Assembly (NCBI RefSeq): GCF_016862275.1
Contig: NZ_BOMQ01000085.1
Location: 1 to 45,356 of the forward strand
Origin: Actinoplanes nipponensis
GTDB taxonomy: Bacteria; Actinomycetota; Actinomycetes; Mycobacteriales; Micromonosporaceae
Length of the DNA stretch: 45,356 nucleotides
Reading direction: 5' to 3'
Part shown: positions 23,592 to 31,822 of the stretch, piece by piece
How positions within the stretch are numbered: position 1 is the stretch's first letter
Layout of the letters: each line of letters opens with the position of its first letter
Made by a program: the position numbers and the translations under genes
The notes under the pieces: generated by a model
What the model was told of the DNA's origin: nothing
Databases searched by the model: none
What the model saw: the letters and a program-made list of their open reading frames with translations, nothing else

Positions 23592-24980
23592 ATGAACCTG
23601 GCTCACGCCGGGCGGCGCCTCGGCCGCCTCGCAGTGGCGGCCACCGCCGTCGCCGTCGCCTCCGCAGCCGCGCCCGCCCACGCCGCGACCGATCCGGAGG
23701 AGCCCGGGCCCGGTGCCGGCGCGCGGGTCTGGGCCTTCGTCGAGGACATGACGGTGGCGCCGGCCGGCGCCCCGGCCAAGGACCTCCACATTGAAGTGAT
23801 CACGAGCGGGGCCGTCAATCCGCGCCTCGTGCTCGACGTGAGCGAGCTGGCCGGGCTGGTGACGTTCGCCTGGCCGGCCGGCTGCACCACGGCCGGCCCG
23901 GTCGCCACCTGTCCCGCCCCGGCCGGGTCGGTGGACAACAACGCGCCGTTGCTCATCCCGGTCCGCGCGGTGGCCGGGGCGCCCGCCGGCGCACACGGCA
24001 CGCTGTCGGTGCGGGGCGACGCCGACAATCCCGGCGACGGCAACGACCTGATGAGTGACGACGCGGTCATCACCGTCTCGGGTGACGGGCCCGACCTCGC
24101 GGCCCTCGTCGAAGGGTCGATTCCCGACGCGCGGGTCGGCGACCGGGTGCACGCCCCCATGACGGTCACCAACCTCGGCAACCGTGCCGTCCAGGGCATC
24201 CGGGTCACCGTGGAGTTCAGCCGGCCGTTGACGCCCACGCCGTACGCGAACTGCCGGTACGGCTTCCGCGCGGGCTTCCCGGAGCGCGGCACCGTCGCGG
24301 TCTGTGACTTCCCGCAGCGGATCGACCCGGGTGCGGTGTTCAAGCTGCAGCGCGGGTTCGGCGCCCTCGTCACCGAGGCTGCCGTCGATCACCAGGTCAT
24401 CGAGTACACGGTCGCTCCGCAGGCCGGCGCCGGCCTGCCGACGGGCGTGACCCTGGAGGGCCGGGGCGGGTCCCGGCTGTCGCTGGTCCGGGTCACCGCC
24501 GCGCCCGCGCGGGCCCGGGTGAGCAGCGCCGCCGACGTCGACTCGGCCAACGACTCCCGCTACTGGGGTTTCGAGGTGGACAACCTGCTGGACGTCGCGG
24601 CGGTCGGCGCCACGGCTTCCGGCGCGATCGGCGAGACCGTCCGGGTCGAGGTGGGCGCGCGCAACATCGGCGGGGCGATCGACTTCACCCGGTACGGCTC
24701 CAGCGCCGCACGCTTCCGGTTCCAGCTCCCGGGCGGTACGGAGGTCACCGACGTGCCGGCCAACTGCGCGCTCGACGGGGATTCGCCGGCCACCACGTAC
24801 GTGTGCAACCTGCCGTCGCTGTACTTCGACCGGGGTGCCACCTTCCTGCGTACCTTCGCCCTGACCGTGACCGGCCCGTCCTACGACGCCGGGCAGGTCT
24901 ACGCCGACATCGACGGTCCCGCCGCCGACGAGGACTTCGCCAACGACCGGGCCGACGTCAGCCTCACCGTCACCGGCTGA
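23592..24980 (+). CDS. Secreted protein with CARDB/DUF11-like beta domains
   Basis: A 462-residue exported protein. The signal peptide spans about 1-32 and probably ends at AHA-AT. The mature part consists of three beta-rich domains of about 130 residues each; the second (PDLAALVEGSIPDARVGDRV, then TVTNLGNRAVQGIRVTVEF) and the third (DVAAVGATASGAIGETVRVE) carry the pattern of DUF11/CARDB adhesion-like modules. Paired Cys residues suggest disulfides. There is no LPXTG or membrane anchor at the C-terminus, which ends VSLTVTG, so the protein is probably released or loosely wall-bound. AAAAGGA precedes the ATG. Monocistronic. Confidence 0.75.
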   Translation: MNLAHAGRRLGRLAVAATAVAVASAAAPAHAATDPEEPGPGAGARVWAFVEDMTVAPAGAPAKDLHIEVITSGAVNPRLVLDVSELAGLVTFAWPAGCTTAGPVATCPAPAGSVDNNAPLLIPVRAVAGAPAGAHGTLSVRGDADNPGDGNDLMSDDAVITVSGDGPDLAALVEGSIPDARVGDRVHAPMTVTNLGNRAVQGIRVTVEFSRPLTPTPYANCRYGFRAGFPERGTVAVCDFPQRIDPGAVFKLQRGFGALVTEAAVDHQVIEYTVAPQAGAGLPTGVTLEGRGGSRLSLVRVTAAPARARVSSAADVDSANDSRYWGFEVDNLLDVAAVGATASGAIGETVRVEVGARNIGGAIDFTRYGSSAARFRFQLPGGTEVTDVPANCALDGDSPATTYVCNLPSLYFDRGATFLRTFALTVTGPSYDAGQVYADIDGPAADEDFANDRADVSLTVTG

Positions 24981-25100
24981 GCCCGGCCGGCCGTTCCCGC
25001 GCCACCCCGCGGATTTTCGGCGCGCCCGGATGGCGAAGCCGGGCCGGCGGCTTCGACGTCTCCGGTGGAAGAATTTCCGCCTGAGGTCCGGGAGGCCCCG

Positions 25101-25472
25101 ATGAAGTACGTGATCCTGATCCAGTCCAACGAGCGTTCGCTGGCGGTCTGGGAGACGTTGAGCGACGAGCAGCGCACCGAGTTCGGCCGCGGGCATCTGC
25201 AACTGACCGAGGAGATGGCCAAGGCCGGCGTGCTCGTCGTCTCCGAGGGGCTCGGCGATCCGTCGCTCGCCCGCCGGGTGTCCGTCCGCGACGGCCGGAC
25301 GGTCACCTCCGACGGCCCGTTCGCCGAGGCCAAGGAGCACCTGGCCGGGTTCTACCTGATCGACTGCGAGGACCTGGACGAGGCGACCGGCTGGGCGGCG
25401 AAGGTGCCCGACGCCGCGTACACCCAGGTCGAGCTGCGGCCGGTGCTGGACATGAGCGGCTGGGAGTTCTGA
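25101..25472 (+). CDS. DGPF/YCII-family protein linked to ECF42 sigma factor
   Basis: A 123-residue protein with a ferredoxin-like YCII fold. It opens MKYVILIQSNE and contains the family motif SDGPFAEAKEHLAGFYLID near residue 80, which gives the DGPF group its name. Proteins of this type are known to be encoded next to ECF42 sigma factors, as here, and are thought to feed a signal to them; the mechanism is not established. ATG at 25101 with GGGAGG upstream. Its TGA overlaps the likely start of the sigma factor gene. Confidence 0.88.
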   Translation: MKYVILIQSNERSLAVWETLSDEQRTEFGRGHLQLTEEMAKAGVLVVSEGLGDPSLARRVSVRDGRTVTSDGPFAEAKEHLAGFYLIDCEDLDEATGWAAKVPDAAYTQVELRPVLDMSGWEF

Positions 25473-26704
25473 GCGCCCCGGCCGGCCTCGAGGACCTGCT
25501 GCGCGAGTCGGCGCCGCAGGTCCTCGGGGCGGTCGTGCGCCGGTTCGGCGACTTCGACACCTGTGAGGACGCCGTCCAGGAGGCGCTGCTCGCCGCCGCG
25601 CGGCAGTGGCCCGTCGAGGGCGTGCCGGTCAATCCGCGCGGGTGGCTGATCACCGTCGCCGCGCGGCGCCGGATCGAGCTGCTGCGCAGCGAGACGGCCC
25701 GGCGCCGGCGCGAGGAGGCGATCCGGTACGACCCCCAGCCCGCCCCCGCCTCGGCGGTGGACGACTCGCTCACCCTGCTGCTGCTCTGCGCGCACCCGGC
25801 GCTCAGCACGGCCTCGCAGGTGGCGCTGACCCTGCGCGCGGTCGGTGGGCTCAGCACCGCCGAGATCGCCCGGGCGCTGCTCGTGCCGGAGGCGACCGTC
25901 GGGCAGCGGATCAGCCGGGCGAAGCAGCGGATCCGCGACAGCGGGGCCACGTTCAGCCTGCCCCCGCCGGGTGAGCGGGAGACGCGGCTGGTCGCCGTAC
26001 GCCAGGTGTTGTATCTGATCTTCAACGAGGGTCACACGGCGAGCTCGGGGGCGCGGCTGCACCGGCCCGAGCTGAGCGCCGAGGCCATCCGGCTCACCCG
26101 GCTGCTGCGCGCGCAGCTGCCCGGCGACGGCGAGGTGGCCGGGCTGCTCGCGTTGATGCTGCTCACCGACGCGCGGCGGCCGGCGCGCACCCGGGACGAC
26201 GGCGCGCTGGTGCCGCTGGCCGAGCAGGACCGGTCCCGCTGGGACGCGGCGGCGATCGCCGAGGGCGTCGCGCTGATCACGGCGACCCTGGCGGCCGCGC
26301 CGATCGGGCCGTATCAGCTCCAGGCCGCGATCGCGGCGGTGCACGACGAGGCGGCGCGGGCCGAGGAGACCGACTGGCCGCAGATCCTTCGGCTGTACGG
26401 CATGCTGCACGCGCTCAGCCCCGGCCCGATGGTCCAGCTCAACCGGATCGTGGCCCTCGCCGAGGTGCACGGGCCGGCGCCCGCGCTGGCGCAGCTCGAC
26501 CGGGCCCGCGACGACCCGGCGCTGCGCGGGCATCACCGGCTGGCCGCGGTCCGCGCCCACCTGCTGGAGAAGTGCGGCGACCGGCCGGCCGCACGGGCCG
26601 CCTACCTGGAGGCGGCGCGGCTGACGCTGAGCGCCCCCGAGCAGCGGTACCTGGCGGGGCGGGCGGCCGCGTTGCGGTCGGCCGGGGACGATCGCTCTTC
26701 GTGA
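25469..26704 (+). CDS. ECF42-type RNA polymerase sigma factor
   Basis: A 411-residue protein, or 389 if started at GTG 25535. Region 2 is visible as GDFDTCEDAVQEALLAAARQW through NPRGWLITVAARRRIELLR; region 4 as ALTLRAVGGLSTAEIARALL with the recognition helix ATVGQRISRAKQRIR. A C-terminal domain of about 220 residues with TPR-like helices (start RLVAVRQVLYLIFNEGH) is characteristic of ECF42. Family members begin about 20 residues before the GTG at 25535, and in that stretch the only candidate starts are CTG codons; the CTG at 25469 overlaps the DGPF stop. I therefore place the start there with doubt. No anti-sigma factor is adjacent; the C-terminal domain and the DGPF protein probably control activity. 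Confidence 0.85.
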   Translation: MSAPAGLEDLLRESAPQVLGAVVRRFGDFDTCEDAVQEALLAAARQWPVEGVPVNPRGWLITVAARRRIELLRSETARRRREEAIRYDPQPAPASAVDDSLTLLLLCAHPALSTASQVALTLRAVGGLSTAEIARALLVPEATVGQRISRAKQRIRDSGATFSLPPPGERETRLVAVRQVLYLIFNEGHTASSGARLHRPELSAEAIRLTRLLRAQLPGDGEVAGLLALMLLTDARRPARTRDDGALVPLAEQDRSRWDAAAIAEGVALITATLAAAPIGPYQLQAAIAAVHDEAARAEETDWPQILRLYGMLHALSPGPMVQLNRIVALAEVHGPAPALAQLDRARDDPALRGHHRLAAVRAHLLEKCGDRPAARAAYLEAARLTLSAPEQRYLAGRAAALRSAGDDRSS

Positions 26705-26870
26705 GCGCGGGCGTCCGGGCGCGGGAGCCGACCCCGGGATCTTCGGGGCGGACCCCCTGCACCGTGATCACAACCCACGGCTACCGGCCGGATCTCCGAT
26801 GCCCGCGCGGGCACCCGATCTTTCGGACGTCTTTGCTGACGGAACCGGGGGGCTGGTCGTGGGAGCTGCG

Positions 26871-27944
26871 ATGCGCAAGTCGACGGGGGCGCGGCGCCTC
26901 GGCATCAAGGTCGGCACCGGTGTGCTGGCCGCCGGCCTGGTCGCGGGCCTGGGCCTGGGCGCGCCGGATCCGGCGCGGGCCCAGCTCGCTCCGGTCACCG
27001 CGCCCGCCGGTGGCGCCCCGGTCACCGCGCCCGCCGCGGACGCGCCGGCCGACGCCCGGATCCGGGAGTTCCAGGCCCTGCGGGTGCTGCCGCTGGGCGA
27101 CTCGATCACCCTCGGCACCGGCTCGCCGACCCGCAGCTCGTACCGGGTGGCCCTGGCCGAGCGCCTGCTGCGCGGCGGCCTGCAGATCGACTACGTCGGC
27201 TCGCAGAGCACCGGCGCCGGCGACGACACCGACCACGAGGGCCACGGCGGCTGGGACATCGACGAGCTGGCCACCGAGGTCGACGGCTGGCTGGCCGACG
27301 CGAGCCCGGACGTCGTGCTGCTGCACGCCGGCACCAACAACATCACCAAGGGCGACGGACCGTACGCGACCAGCCGCAAGCTGTCCGCGCTGATCGACCG
27401 GATCCGGGCCGCCCGCCCCCAGGCGTACATCTTCGTCGCGCAGATCATCGGCTCGCGGGTGCCGCGGGAGCTGGCCCACGACCGGATCTACAACCGGCTC
27501 ATCCCCGGCCTGGTCGCGGCCAAGCGGGACCCGCTGATCACGGTGGTGAACCAGTCCTCGGTCGGCGGCATCGACCTGCACGACCTGCACCACCCGAACG
27601 ACTTCGGCTACGCGAAGATGGCCTGGAACTGGTACCGGGCGATGGCCGGGGTGTTCGGCACGTCCGGCGACACCGGCGCCAACCCGTACGCCCAGCAGTC
27701 GGCGTACCGCTGCCTGGCCGTCAAGGTGGTGGCGGACGGCCGGGTGCGCCACCGCACCGAGTGCCGCACCTGGAAGTTGCGGACCGTCGTCACCCGGACC
27801 GACGGCGTGACCCGCCGGGTCCGCGCCTGGCAGACGCTGCGGACGGTGAAGCAGACCTACCGCGTCCGGGTGGCGGGCGGGGTGCGCACGCGGACCCGGC
27901 TGGTGAGCAAGTGGACCGGTCCGGGCGACCTGCTGCACGTCTGA
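26871..27944 (+). CDS. Secreted SGNH/GDSL-family hydrolase with basic C-terminal extension
   Basis: A 357-residue exported protein. The signal peptide ends near residue 36 (PARAQ). The SGNH core has block I PLGDSITLG (nucleophile Ser), block II glycine in YVGSQ, block III HAGTNNI and block V DLHHPNDFGY with the catalytic Asp and His. Such enzymes are esterases, often acting on acetylated polysaccharide. After about residue 265 comes a 90-residue domain very rich in Arg, Thr and Val (TVVTRTDGVTRRVRAWQTL), which may bind polyanionic surface polymers. GGGAG lies five bases before the ATG at 26871. Convergent with a STAS gene one base away. Confidence 0.88.
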   Translation: MRKSTGARRLGIKVGTGVLAAGLVAGLGLGAPDPARAQLAPVTAPAGGAPVTAPAADAPADARIREFQALRVLPLGDSITLGTGSPTRSSYRVALAERLLRGGLQIDYVGSQSTGAGDDTDHEGHGGWDIDELATEVDGWLADASPDVVLLHAGTNNITKGDGPYATSRKLSALIDRIRAARPQAYIFVAQIIGSRVPRELAHDRIYNRLIPGLVAAKRDPLITVVNQSSVGGIDLHDLHHPNDFGYAKMAWNWYRAMAGVFGTSGDTGANPYAQQSAYRCLAVKVVADGRVRHRTECRTWKLRTVVTRTDGVTRRVRAWQTLRTVKQTYRVRVAGGVRTRTRLVSKWTGPGDLLHV

Positions 27945-27945
27945 G

Positions 27946-28254
27946 CTAGCCGTTGAAGAGCTCGAGCACCCCGGAGACGTCGAGGACCCGGTGCACGATG
28001 CCGCGGGCGTTGACGATGCGCAGCGGCACGCCCGCCTCCCGGCCGGCGTTCAGACCCTCGATCAGCGCACCCATCGCCTCGCTGTCCAGGAACGCCGCGC
28101 CGGCGAAGTCGACGACGACCTCGGCCGGCGCGGACCGCACGGCCTCCAGGAGCGCGGCACGCATCTCGTCGCGGGCGTTGATGTCGAAGTCGCCGGACAA
28201 CCGGACGACGGCCGCCTCGCGGACGATCTGATAACTGGGCTGGGTCACGGACAC
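27946..28254 (-). CDS. STAS-domain anti-sigma factor antagonist
   Basis: A 102-residue single-domain STAS protein of the SpoIIAA/RsbV type. The phosphorylatable Ser lies in the conserved loop FLDSEAMGALI near residue 58. The N-terminal strands (YQIVREAAVVRLSGDFDINA) are typical. When unphosphorylated it should bind the RsbW-like partner encoded 32 bases upstream on the same strand and so release a sigma factor. The start is GTG at 28254; a second GTG two codons later is possible, with AGAGG upstream. Confidence 0.9.
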   Translation of the reverse strand: MSVTQPSYQIVREAAVVRLSGDFDINARDEMRAALLEAVRSAPAEVVVDFAGAAFLDSEAMGALIEGLNAGREAGVPLRIVNARGIVHRVLDVSGVLELFNG

Positions 28255-28286
28255 CTCTGACGGTCAATGAATCCCGTGATCATAAT

Positions 28287-28715
28287 TCAGCTCGGCACCG
28301 GGAACTCGGCCCACACGTGCTTGGTGTCGTCCTCGATGTACCAGCCCAGGTCGAGGGCGAACTGCTTGGCGAGGTGCAGCCCGAGCCCGCCCGCGCCGGG
28401 CGGCCGGTCGTCGGCGTAGCGGGGCACCACGTCCGGGCTGTGGTCGGCGACGTCCAGCACGAACACGTTGTCGTGCCGGCCGAGCCGCACGATGGTCGGC
28501 GGCAGACCGTGCCGCAGGGCGTTGGTCGCCAGTTCCGTGGCCACGAGCACGACCTTCTCCGGGATCTCGTCCAGTTCGGCGCCGGCCGGCAGCGGCTGCC
28601 CGGTGATGGCCTCGTGCAGGGAGGCCCGCAGGCTGCGTAGCTGCACCGGGCTGTCCAGCACCCACTCGTGCTGCGGCGTCATCGCGGGCGGGGACTGTGC
28701 GCTCAGGAACGGCAT
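28287..28715 (-). CDS. RsbW-like ATP-binding anti-sigma factor kinase
   Basis: A 142-residue GHKL/HATPase_c_2 protein. The N box is TELATNALRHGLP near residue 80, the G1 region is DVADHSPDVVP (the second box is degenerate) and the G2 box is GAGGLGLHLAKQF. The C-terminal strand DTKHVWAEF closes the fold. Probably pairs with the STAS protein just downstream. Two Met starts are possible (28715 or 28682) and neither has a clear ribosome binding site. The second partner-switch pair in the window. Confidence 0.85.
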   Translation of the reverse strand: MPFLSAQSPPAMTPQHEWVLDSPVQLRSLRASLHEAITGQPLPAGAELDEIPEKVVLVATELATNALRHGLPPTIVRLGRHDNVFVLDVADHSPDVVPRYADDRPPGAGGLGLHLAKQFALDLGWYIEDDTKHVWAEFPVPS

Positions 28716-28899
28716 GGCCGGGATGCTTGCCCAGCCGGGGCCGCGATCATGTGCGATTTCCCCCGCCGGCGGGCCGGACCGGGCCCGTCCCGCGGTTGAT
28801 CAGCCAGTTTGACCTTTCTTGCAGTCTGCGTCGGGGCCTGGCGCGGCGGCCACGCGTTCCGTACAGCTAACCGGGAACAAGGTTCACGGGAGGAACGAC

Positions 28900-29217
28900 G
28901 TGCTCAAATTCAAGAACGCGGCGGAACAGGCGGCCTGGACGATGGCGGAGGCGCTGAGCGAGAAGGGGTTCGCCTGCATGCGCCAGGCGGAGGAGGCCGC
29001 GGAGAATTTCCGGGCGGGCAAGATGCAGATGCGGCGCAACTTCAAGGCCCGCGGGCTGTCCGAGGTCGACGCGGACATCCGCTGGTCCGGCATGACCGCG
29101 GCCAAGAAGGCGCTGGCCGACAACGGCTGGTACATGTCGCAGGCGACCATGTACAACGAGGCCGCTGCGGCGCAGTACGCCAAGGCGCTCTACCTGAAGA
29201 ACTGCGACGAGTTCTGA
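28900..29217 (+). CDS. Conserved-looking hypothetical helical protein
   Basis: A 105-residue protein, predicted all-helical and rich in Ala, Lys, Glu and Met (LKFKNAAEQAAWTMAEALSE at the start, NFRAGKMQMRRNFKARGLSE in the middle, ending LKNCDEF). There is no signal peptide or membrane segment. GTG at 28900 follows GGGAGGA at five bases, a strong site. It stands alone between the anti-sigma gene and a minus-strand pair. I do not recognise the family; a DNA-associated or structural role is possible but unsupported. Confidence 0.7.
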   Translation: MLKFKNAAEQAAWTMAEALSEKGFACMRQAEEAAENFRAGKMQMRRNFKARGLSEVDADIRWSGMTAAKKALADNGWYMSQATMYNEAAAAQYAKALYLKNCDEF

Positions 29218-29241
29218 TCGGGCCGGCCGGTCCCGCGACGG

Positions 29242-29661
29242 TCAGGCCGCCCGGTGCCGCAGCGTCGCCACCGTCGAGCCGGCCAGCGCCAGCAGGCAGT
29301 CCGGCAGCTGACCGTCGGCGATGGCCGCGCCGAACAGGGCCTCCCCCGTGGGGATGTCGCCGTTCACGTACGCGCTCACGAACCGGGCGACCCAGCGCTT
29401 GTCGTACCGCGCGTCGTCGATACCCGGGAAGTCGAGCGTCCAGGCCCCGCCCCTGGGCACGTTCTGTCCCACCATCGTGGCAGCGAGACACCACGCGACG
29501 TCGTACGCCCCCACGACGCCCGACCGGTCGACCACCGCGTCGAAGGTGCCCACCACAGCGTCGCTGTCGCCGCTGAGCGCGCAGTGCAGCACCTGCGTAG
29601 CGTCGTCCAGGGCGTGCTGTGGTATGTCCGTCACGTGGGAAAAGGTACGCGGATCCGTCAA
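29242..29661 (-). CDS. Hypothetical protein downstream of a thioesterase gene
   Basis: A protein of up to 139 residues, Ala/Val/Asp-rich, with helical segments (HALDDATQVLHCALSGDSDA, ARFVSAYVNGDIPTGEALFG). No motif is recognised. The longest start is TTG at 29661, ten bases after the thioesterase stop; GTG at 29634 is an alternative. Neither has a strong ribosome binding site, so translational coupling to the upstream gene is likely. Function unknown. Confidence 0.6.
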   Translation of the reverse strand: MTDPRTFSHVTDIPQHALDDATQVLHCALSGDSDAVVGTFDAVVDRSGVVGAYDVAWCLAATMVGQNVPRGGAWTLDFPGIDDARYDKRWVARFVSAYVNGDIPTGEALFGAAIADGQLPDCLLALAGSTVATLRHRAA

Positions 29662-29671
29662 GAATTGCCGC

Positions 29672-30091
29672 TCAGGCGCCCCGGAGCAGGCAGGTCAGCC
29701 GGGCGGTGCAGACCCGGTCGCCGTCGCCGTCCGTGATGACGATCTCGTAGGTCACCGCCGTCCGGCCGCGGTGCACCGGCGTGGCCACCCCGGTGATGGT
29801 TCCCGAGCGCACCCCCTTGTGATGGGTGGCGTTGATGTCGACGCCGACGGCGAACGGCCGGTCCACGGTCGCGCCGTGCAGCACGGCGCCCACCGAGCCG
29901 AGCGTCTCGGCGAGCACGCACGAGGCACCGCCGTGCAGCAGGCCGTACGGCTGGGTGTTGCCCTCGACCGGCATCGTGGCCACCACCCGCTCGGGAGTCG
30001 CCTCGGTGATCCGGATGCCCATCCGCTCGCCCAGGGCGCCGCCGCCCCCGCTGCCGAAGAGCTGCTGCATGCCGTCCGCCGCTGTAGTCAC
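29672..30091 (-). CDS. PaaI/YdiI-family hotdog thioesterase
   Basis: A 139-residue single hotdog domain. The family active-site region LLHGGASCVLAETLGS near residue 50 (His-Gly-Gly, then Glu) is intact, followed by VDINATHHKGVRSG and CTARLTCLL. It hydrolyses acyl-CoA or aryl-CoA thioesters in the cytoplasm. The GTG start at 30091 has no Shine-Dalgarno, but TAACGT stands eight bases upstream, suggesting a leaderless transcript. It is followed by a small hypothetical gene ten bases downstream. Confidence 0.88.
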   Translation of the reverse strand: MTTAADGMQQLFGSGGGGALGERMGIRITEATPERVVATMPVEGNTQPYGLLHGGASCVLAETLGSVGAVLHGATVDRPFAVGVDINATHHKGVRSGTITGVATPVHRGRTAVTYEIVITDGDGDRVCTARLTCLLRGA

Positions 30092-30197
30092 GTCGGGCTA
30101 CGTTACCGGCGAGTTCCCGGCGGGCCAGCGACATCGGTCACACCCGTGGCCCGGTCCCGGGGCCCGGGCTGGCGCCGGATCTCTACCGTCGGGGATT

Positions 30198-30227
30198 GGT
30201 CCGGGTCGCGAGGGGGCAACCCGGACC
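30198..30227. promoter_or_regulatory. Inverted repeat upstream of the DxDxDG-repeat gene
   Basis: GGTCCGGGT (30198-30206) and ACCCGGACC (30219-30227) form a perfect 9-bp inverted repeat with a 12-base spacer, 45 bases before the ATG at 30273. A TAGGTT -10 candidate follows two bases later (30229-30234). This position fits an operator next to the -10 box. Confidence 0.4.
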
Positions 30228-30272
30228 CTAGGTTGGTCAGATCCGGTTCGACGCATCACCTGAGGAGAGATC

Positions 30273-30521
30273 ATGAGTGAGCCCAAGGAGATCGTCGAGA
30301 CCCGCGGCGACGACCGCGTGGACCTGCTGGCGACCGACACCAACGGCGACGGCAAGCCCGACGTGTGGGTCTCCGACACCGACGGCGACGGCAAGGCCGA
30401 CCTGTTCCAGTTCGACACCGACGGTGACGGCCTGGTCGACATCACGATGGCCGACCTCGACCAGGACGGCACGCCGGACACGGTCGTGGACGGCGACGGC
30501 GGGCTGCCGCCGACCATCTGA
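30273..30521 (+). CDS. Small acidic protein with DxDxDG calcium-loop repeats
   Basis: An 82-residue protein of very low pI. It holds four or five tandem loops of the DxDxDGxxD type (DTNGDGKPD, DTDGDGKAD, DTDGDGLVD, DLDQDGTPD, VDGDGG), the calcium-coordinating pattern of thrombospondin type 3 repeats, dockerins and EF-hand-like loops. The loops are spaced about 11-13 residues apart by short strands (VWVS, LFQF, ITMA). Unlike most such proteins it has no signal peptide or transmembrane segment, so it appears cytoplasmic. GAGGAG precedes the ATG. It could buffer or sense divalent metal. Convergent with prsW, five bases away. Confidence 0.75.
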   Translation: MSEPKEIVETRGDDRVDLLATDTNGDGKPDVWVSDTDGDGKADLFQFDTDGDGLVDITMADLDQDGTPDTVVDGDGGLPPTI

Positions 30522-30526
30522 TCCGG

Positions 30527-31822
30527 TCAGCGGCCGCCGAGCAGGCTGATGGCCGCCCACAGCACGGCGATGGCGAGGGCCGTGGTGAAGACCGCCGAGG
30601 CGGTACGCCGCCACGGCCCCTGGCCCGCGGGAGCGACCGCCTCCGGGTGGCCCAGGGCGGCGAGGATGCGGCGCTGCCGGCGTACCTCGTGGAGCCACCG
30701 GCTCAGGTCGGTGGTGCCGCGGCTCAGTTCCACCGCCAGCCGGGCCTGCGCGCGTTGCAGCCGCCGTACGGCCGCCCGGGCCCGCAGGCCCGCGCTGGTC
30801 CGCGCGTGCCAGCGCGCGGTGGCCCGCCGCGCGCCGGAGCGCAGGGCGGCCAGCTCCGCGGGCGTGATCAGCTCGGGGTCGTCCAGTTTGTCGAGCTGGG
30901 CGGCGTAGTAGTCCGCCTCGCGGTCGTGGGCGGCCCGCACGAGCACGAGGATCAGCAGCAGCGGCGGCAGCCCCTTGAAGACCAGCACCACCAGCAGCGC
31001 GAGCGCGCCGTTGCCGAGGCCGTCGCGGAACAGCGGCGAGTTCCACAGCACGTGCGAGGCCCACGCGCCGAGCAGGCCGAGCATGGCGACGCCCAGCCGG
31101 CTGCGCCAGGTGCGGTCGGCGCGCACCACGAGGTAGCCGATGCCGGCCCCGGCCAGCGCCCCGAACAGGGTGTGGCTCCACACCCCGGAGAGAAAGCCGC
31201 GCAACAGGAACGTGGTCACGACCGGCTCGACGTGGTCGCCCCGGCCGGCCAGCGCGACCGCGCCCAGCGCGTACACGATGTCCTCGATGATCTGGAAGCC
31301 CAGCCCGACCATCGCGCCGTAGACGACGCCGTCCAGCACGCTGTTCACCTGGGCGCGGGCCACCAGCACGATGGCGACGACCCCGAGGGCCTTGGCGATC
31401 TCCTCCACGGTCGGCCCGGCCAGCGCGGCGCCCCAGTCGGCGGCCAGGTGCGGCGAGCCCAGCTTGGCCACGAGATCGTCGAGGGCCGCGCCGGCCGGGA
31501 TCGACACGGTGGTGGCCACCACGCCACCCCAGGCGAAGGCGAGCGCGAGCAGGGCGGGCGGCTCCCGCTCGAGGAAGTCGAGCTCGCTGACGACGAACCA
31601 GAACGGCACGGCGAGCAGCGCGAACAGGGCGATCGCGGTCAGCGTGGCCAGCGGGTACGTGCCCGCGAACCGTCCCGTGATCAGCGCCATCCGCACCGCC
31701 CCGCCCACCACCAGCGCGAGCACCACCCAGAACGCGGGCAGCCGGATCAGGGCGGCGCCGGGGTCGGCGCCGGGCTGCACGGGTGCGGTGCGATCGCTGC
31801 GCAACCGGGACTCCGTGGTCAT
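30527..31822 (-). CDS. PrsW-family intramembrane metalloprotease
   Basis: A 431-residue membrane protein. About eight hydrophobic segments cover residues 28-320. The family's metal motifs are present: EExxK as VEEIAK (Glu140, Glu141), E-D in FQIIEDIVY (180-181), and His217 in WSHTLFGALAG, with WASHVLW further on. PrsW-type proteases cut membrane proteins such as anti-sigma factors. The region after residue 320 is a soluble Arg-rich coiled extension (RATARWHARTSAGLRARAAV) followed by a last membrane helix, unusual compared with minimal PrsW. ATG at 31822 overlaps the stop of the upstream membrane protein (ATGA), so the two are coupled. Confidence 0.88.
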   Translation of the reverse strand: MTTESRLRSDRTAPVQPGADPGAALIRLPAFWVVLALVVGGAVRMALITGRFAGTYPLATLTAIALFALLAVPFWFVVSELDFLEREPPALLALAFAWGGVVATTVSIPAGAALDDLVAKLGSPHLAADWGAALAGPTVEEIAKALGVVAIVLVARAQVNSVLDGVVYGAMVGLGFQIIEDIVYALGAVALAGRGDHVEPVVTTFLLRGFLSGVWSHTLFGALAGAGIGYLVVRADRTWRSRLGVAMLGLLGAWASHVLWNSPLFRDGLGNGALALLVVLVFKGLPPLLLILVLVRAAHDREADYYAAQLDKLDDPELITPAELAALRSGARRATARWHARTSAGLRARAAVRRLQRAQARLAVELSRGTTDLSRWLHEVRRQRRILAALGHPEAVAPAGQGPWRRTASAVFTTALAIAVLWAAISLLGGR

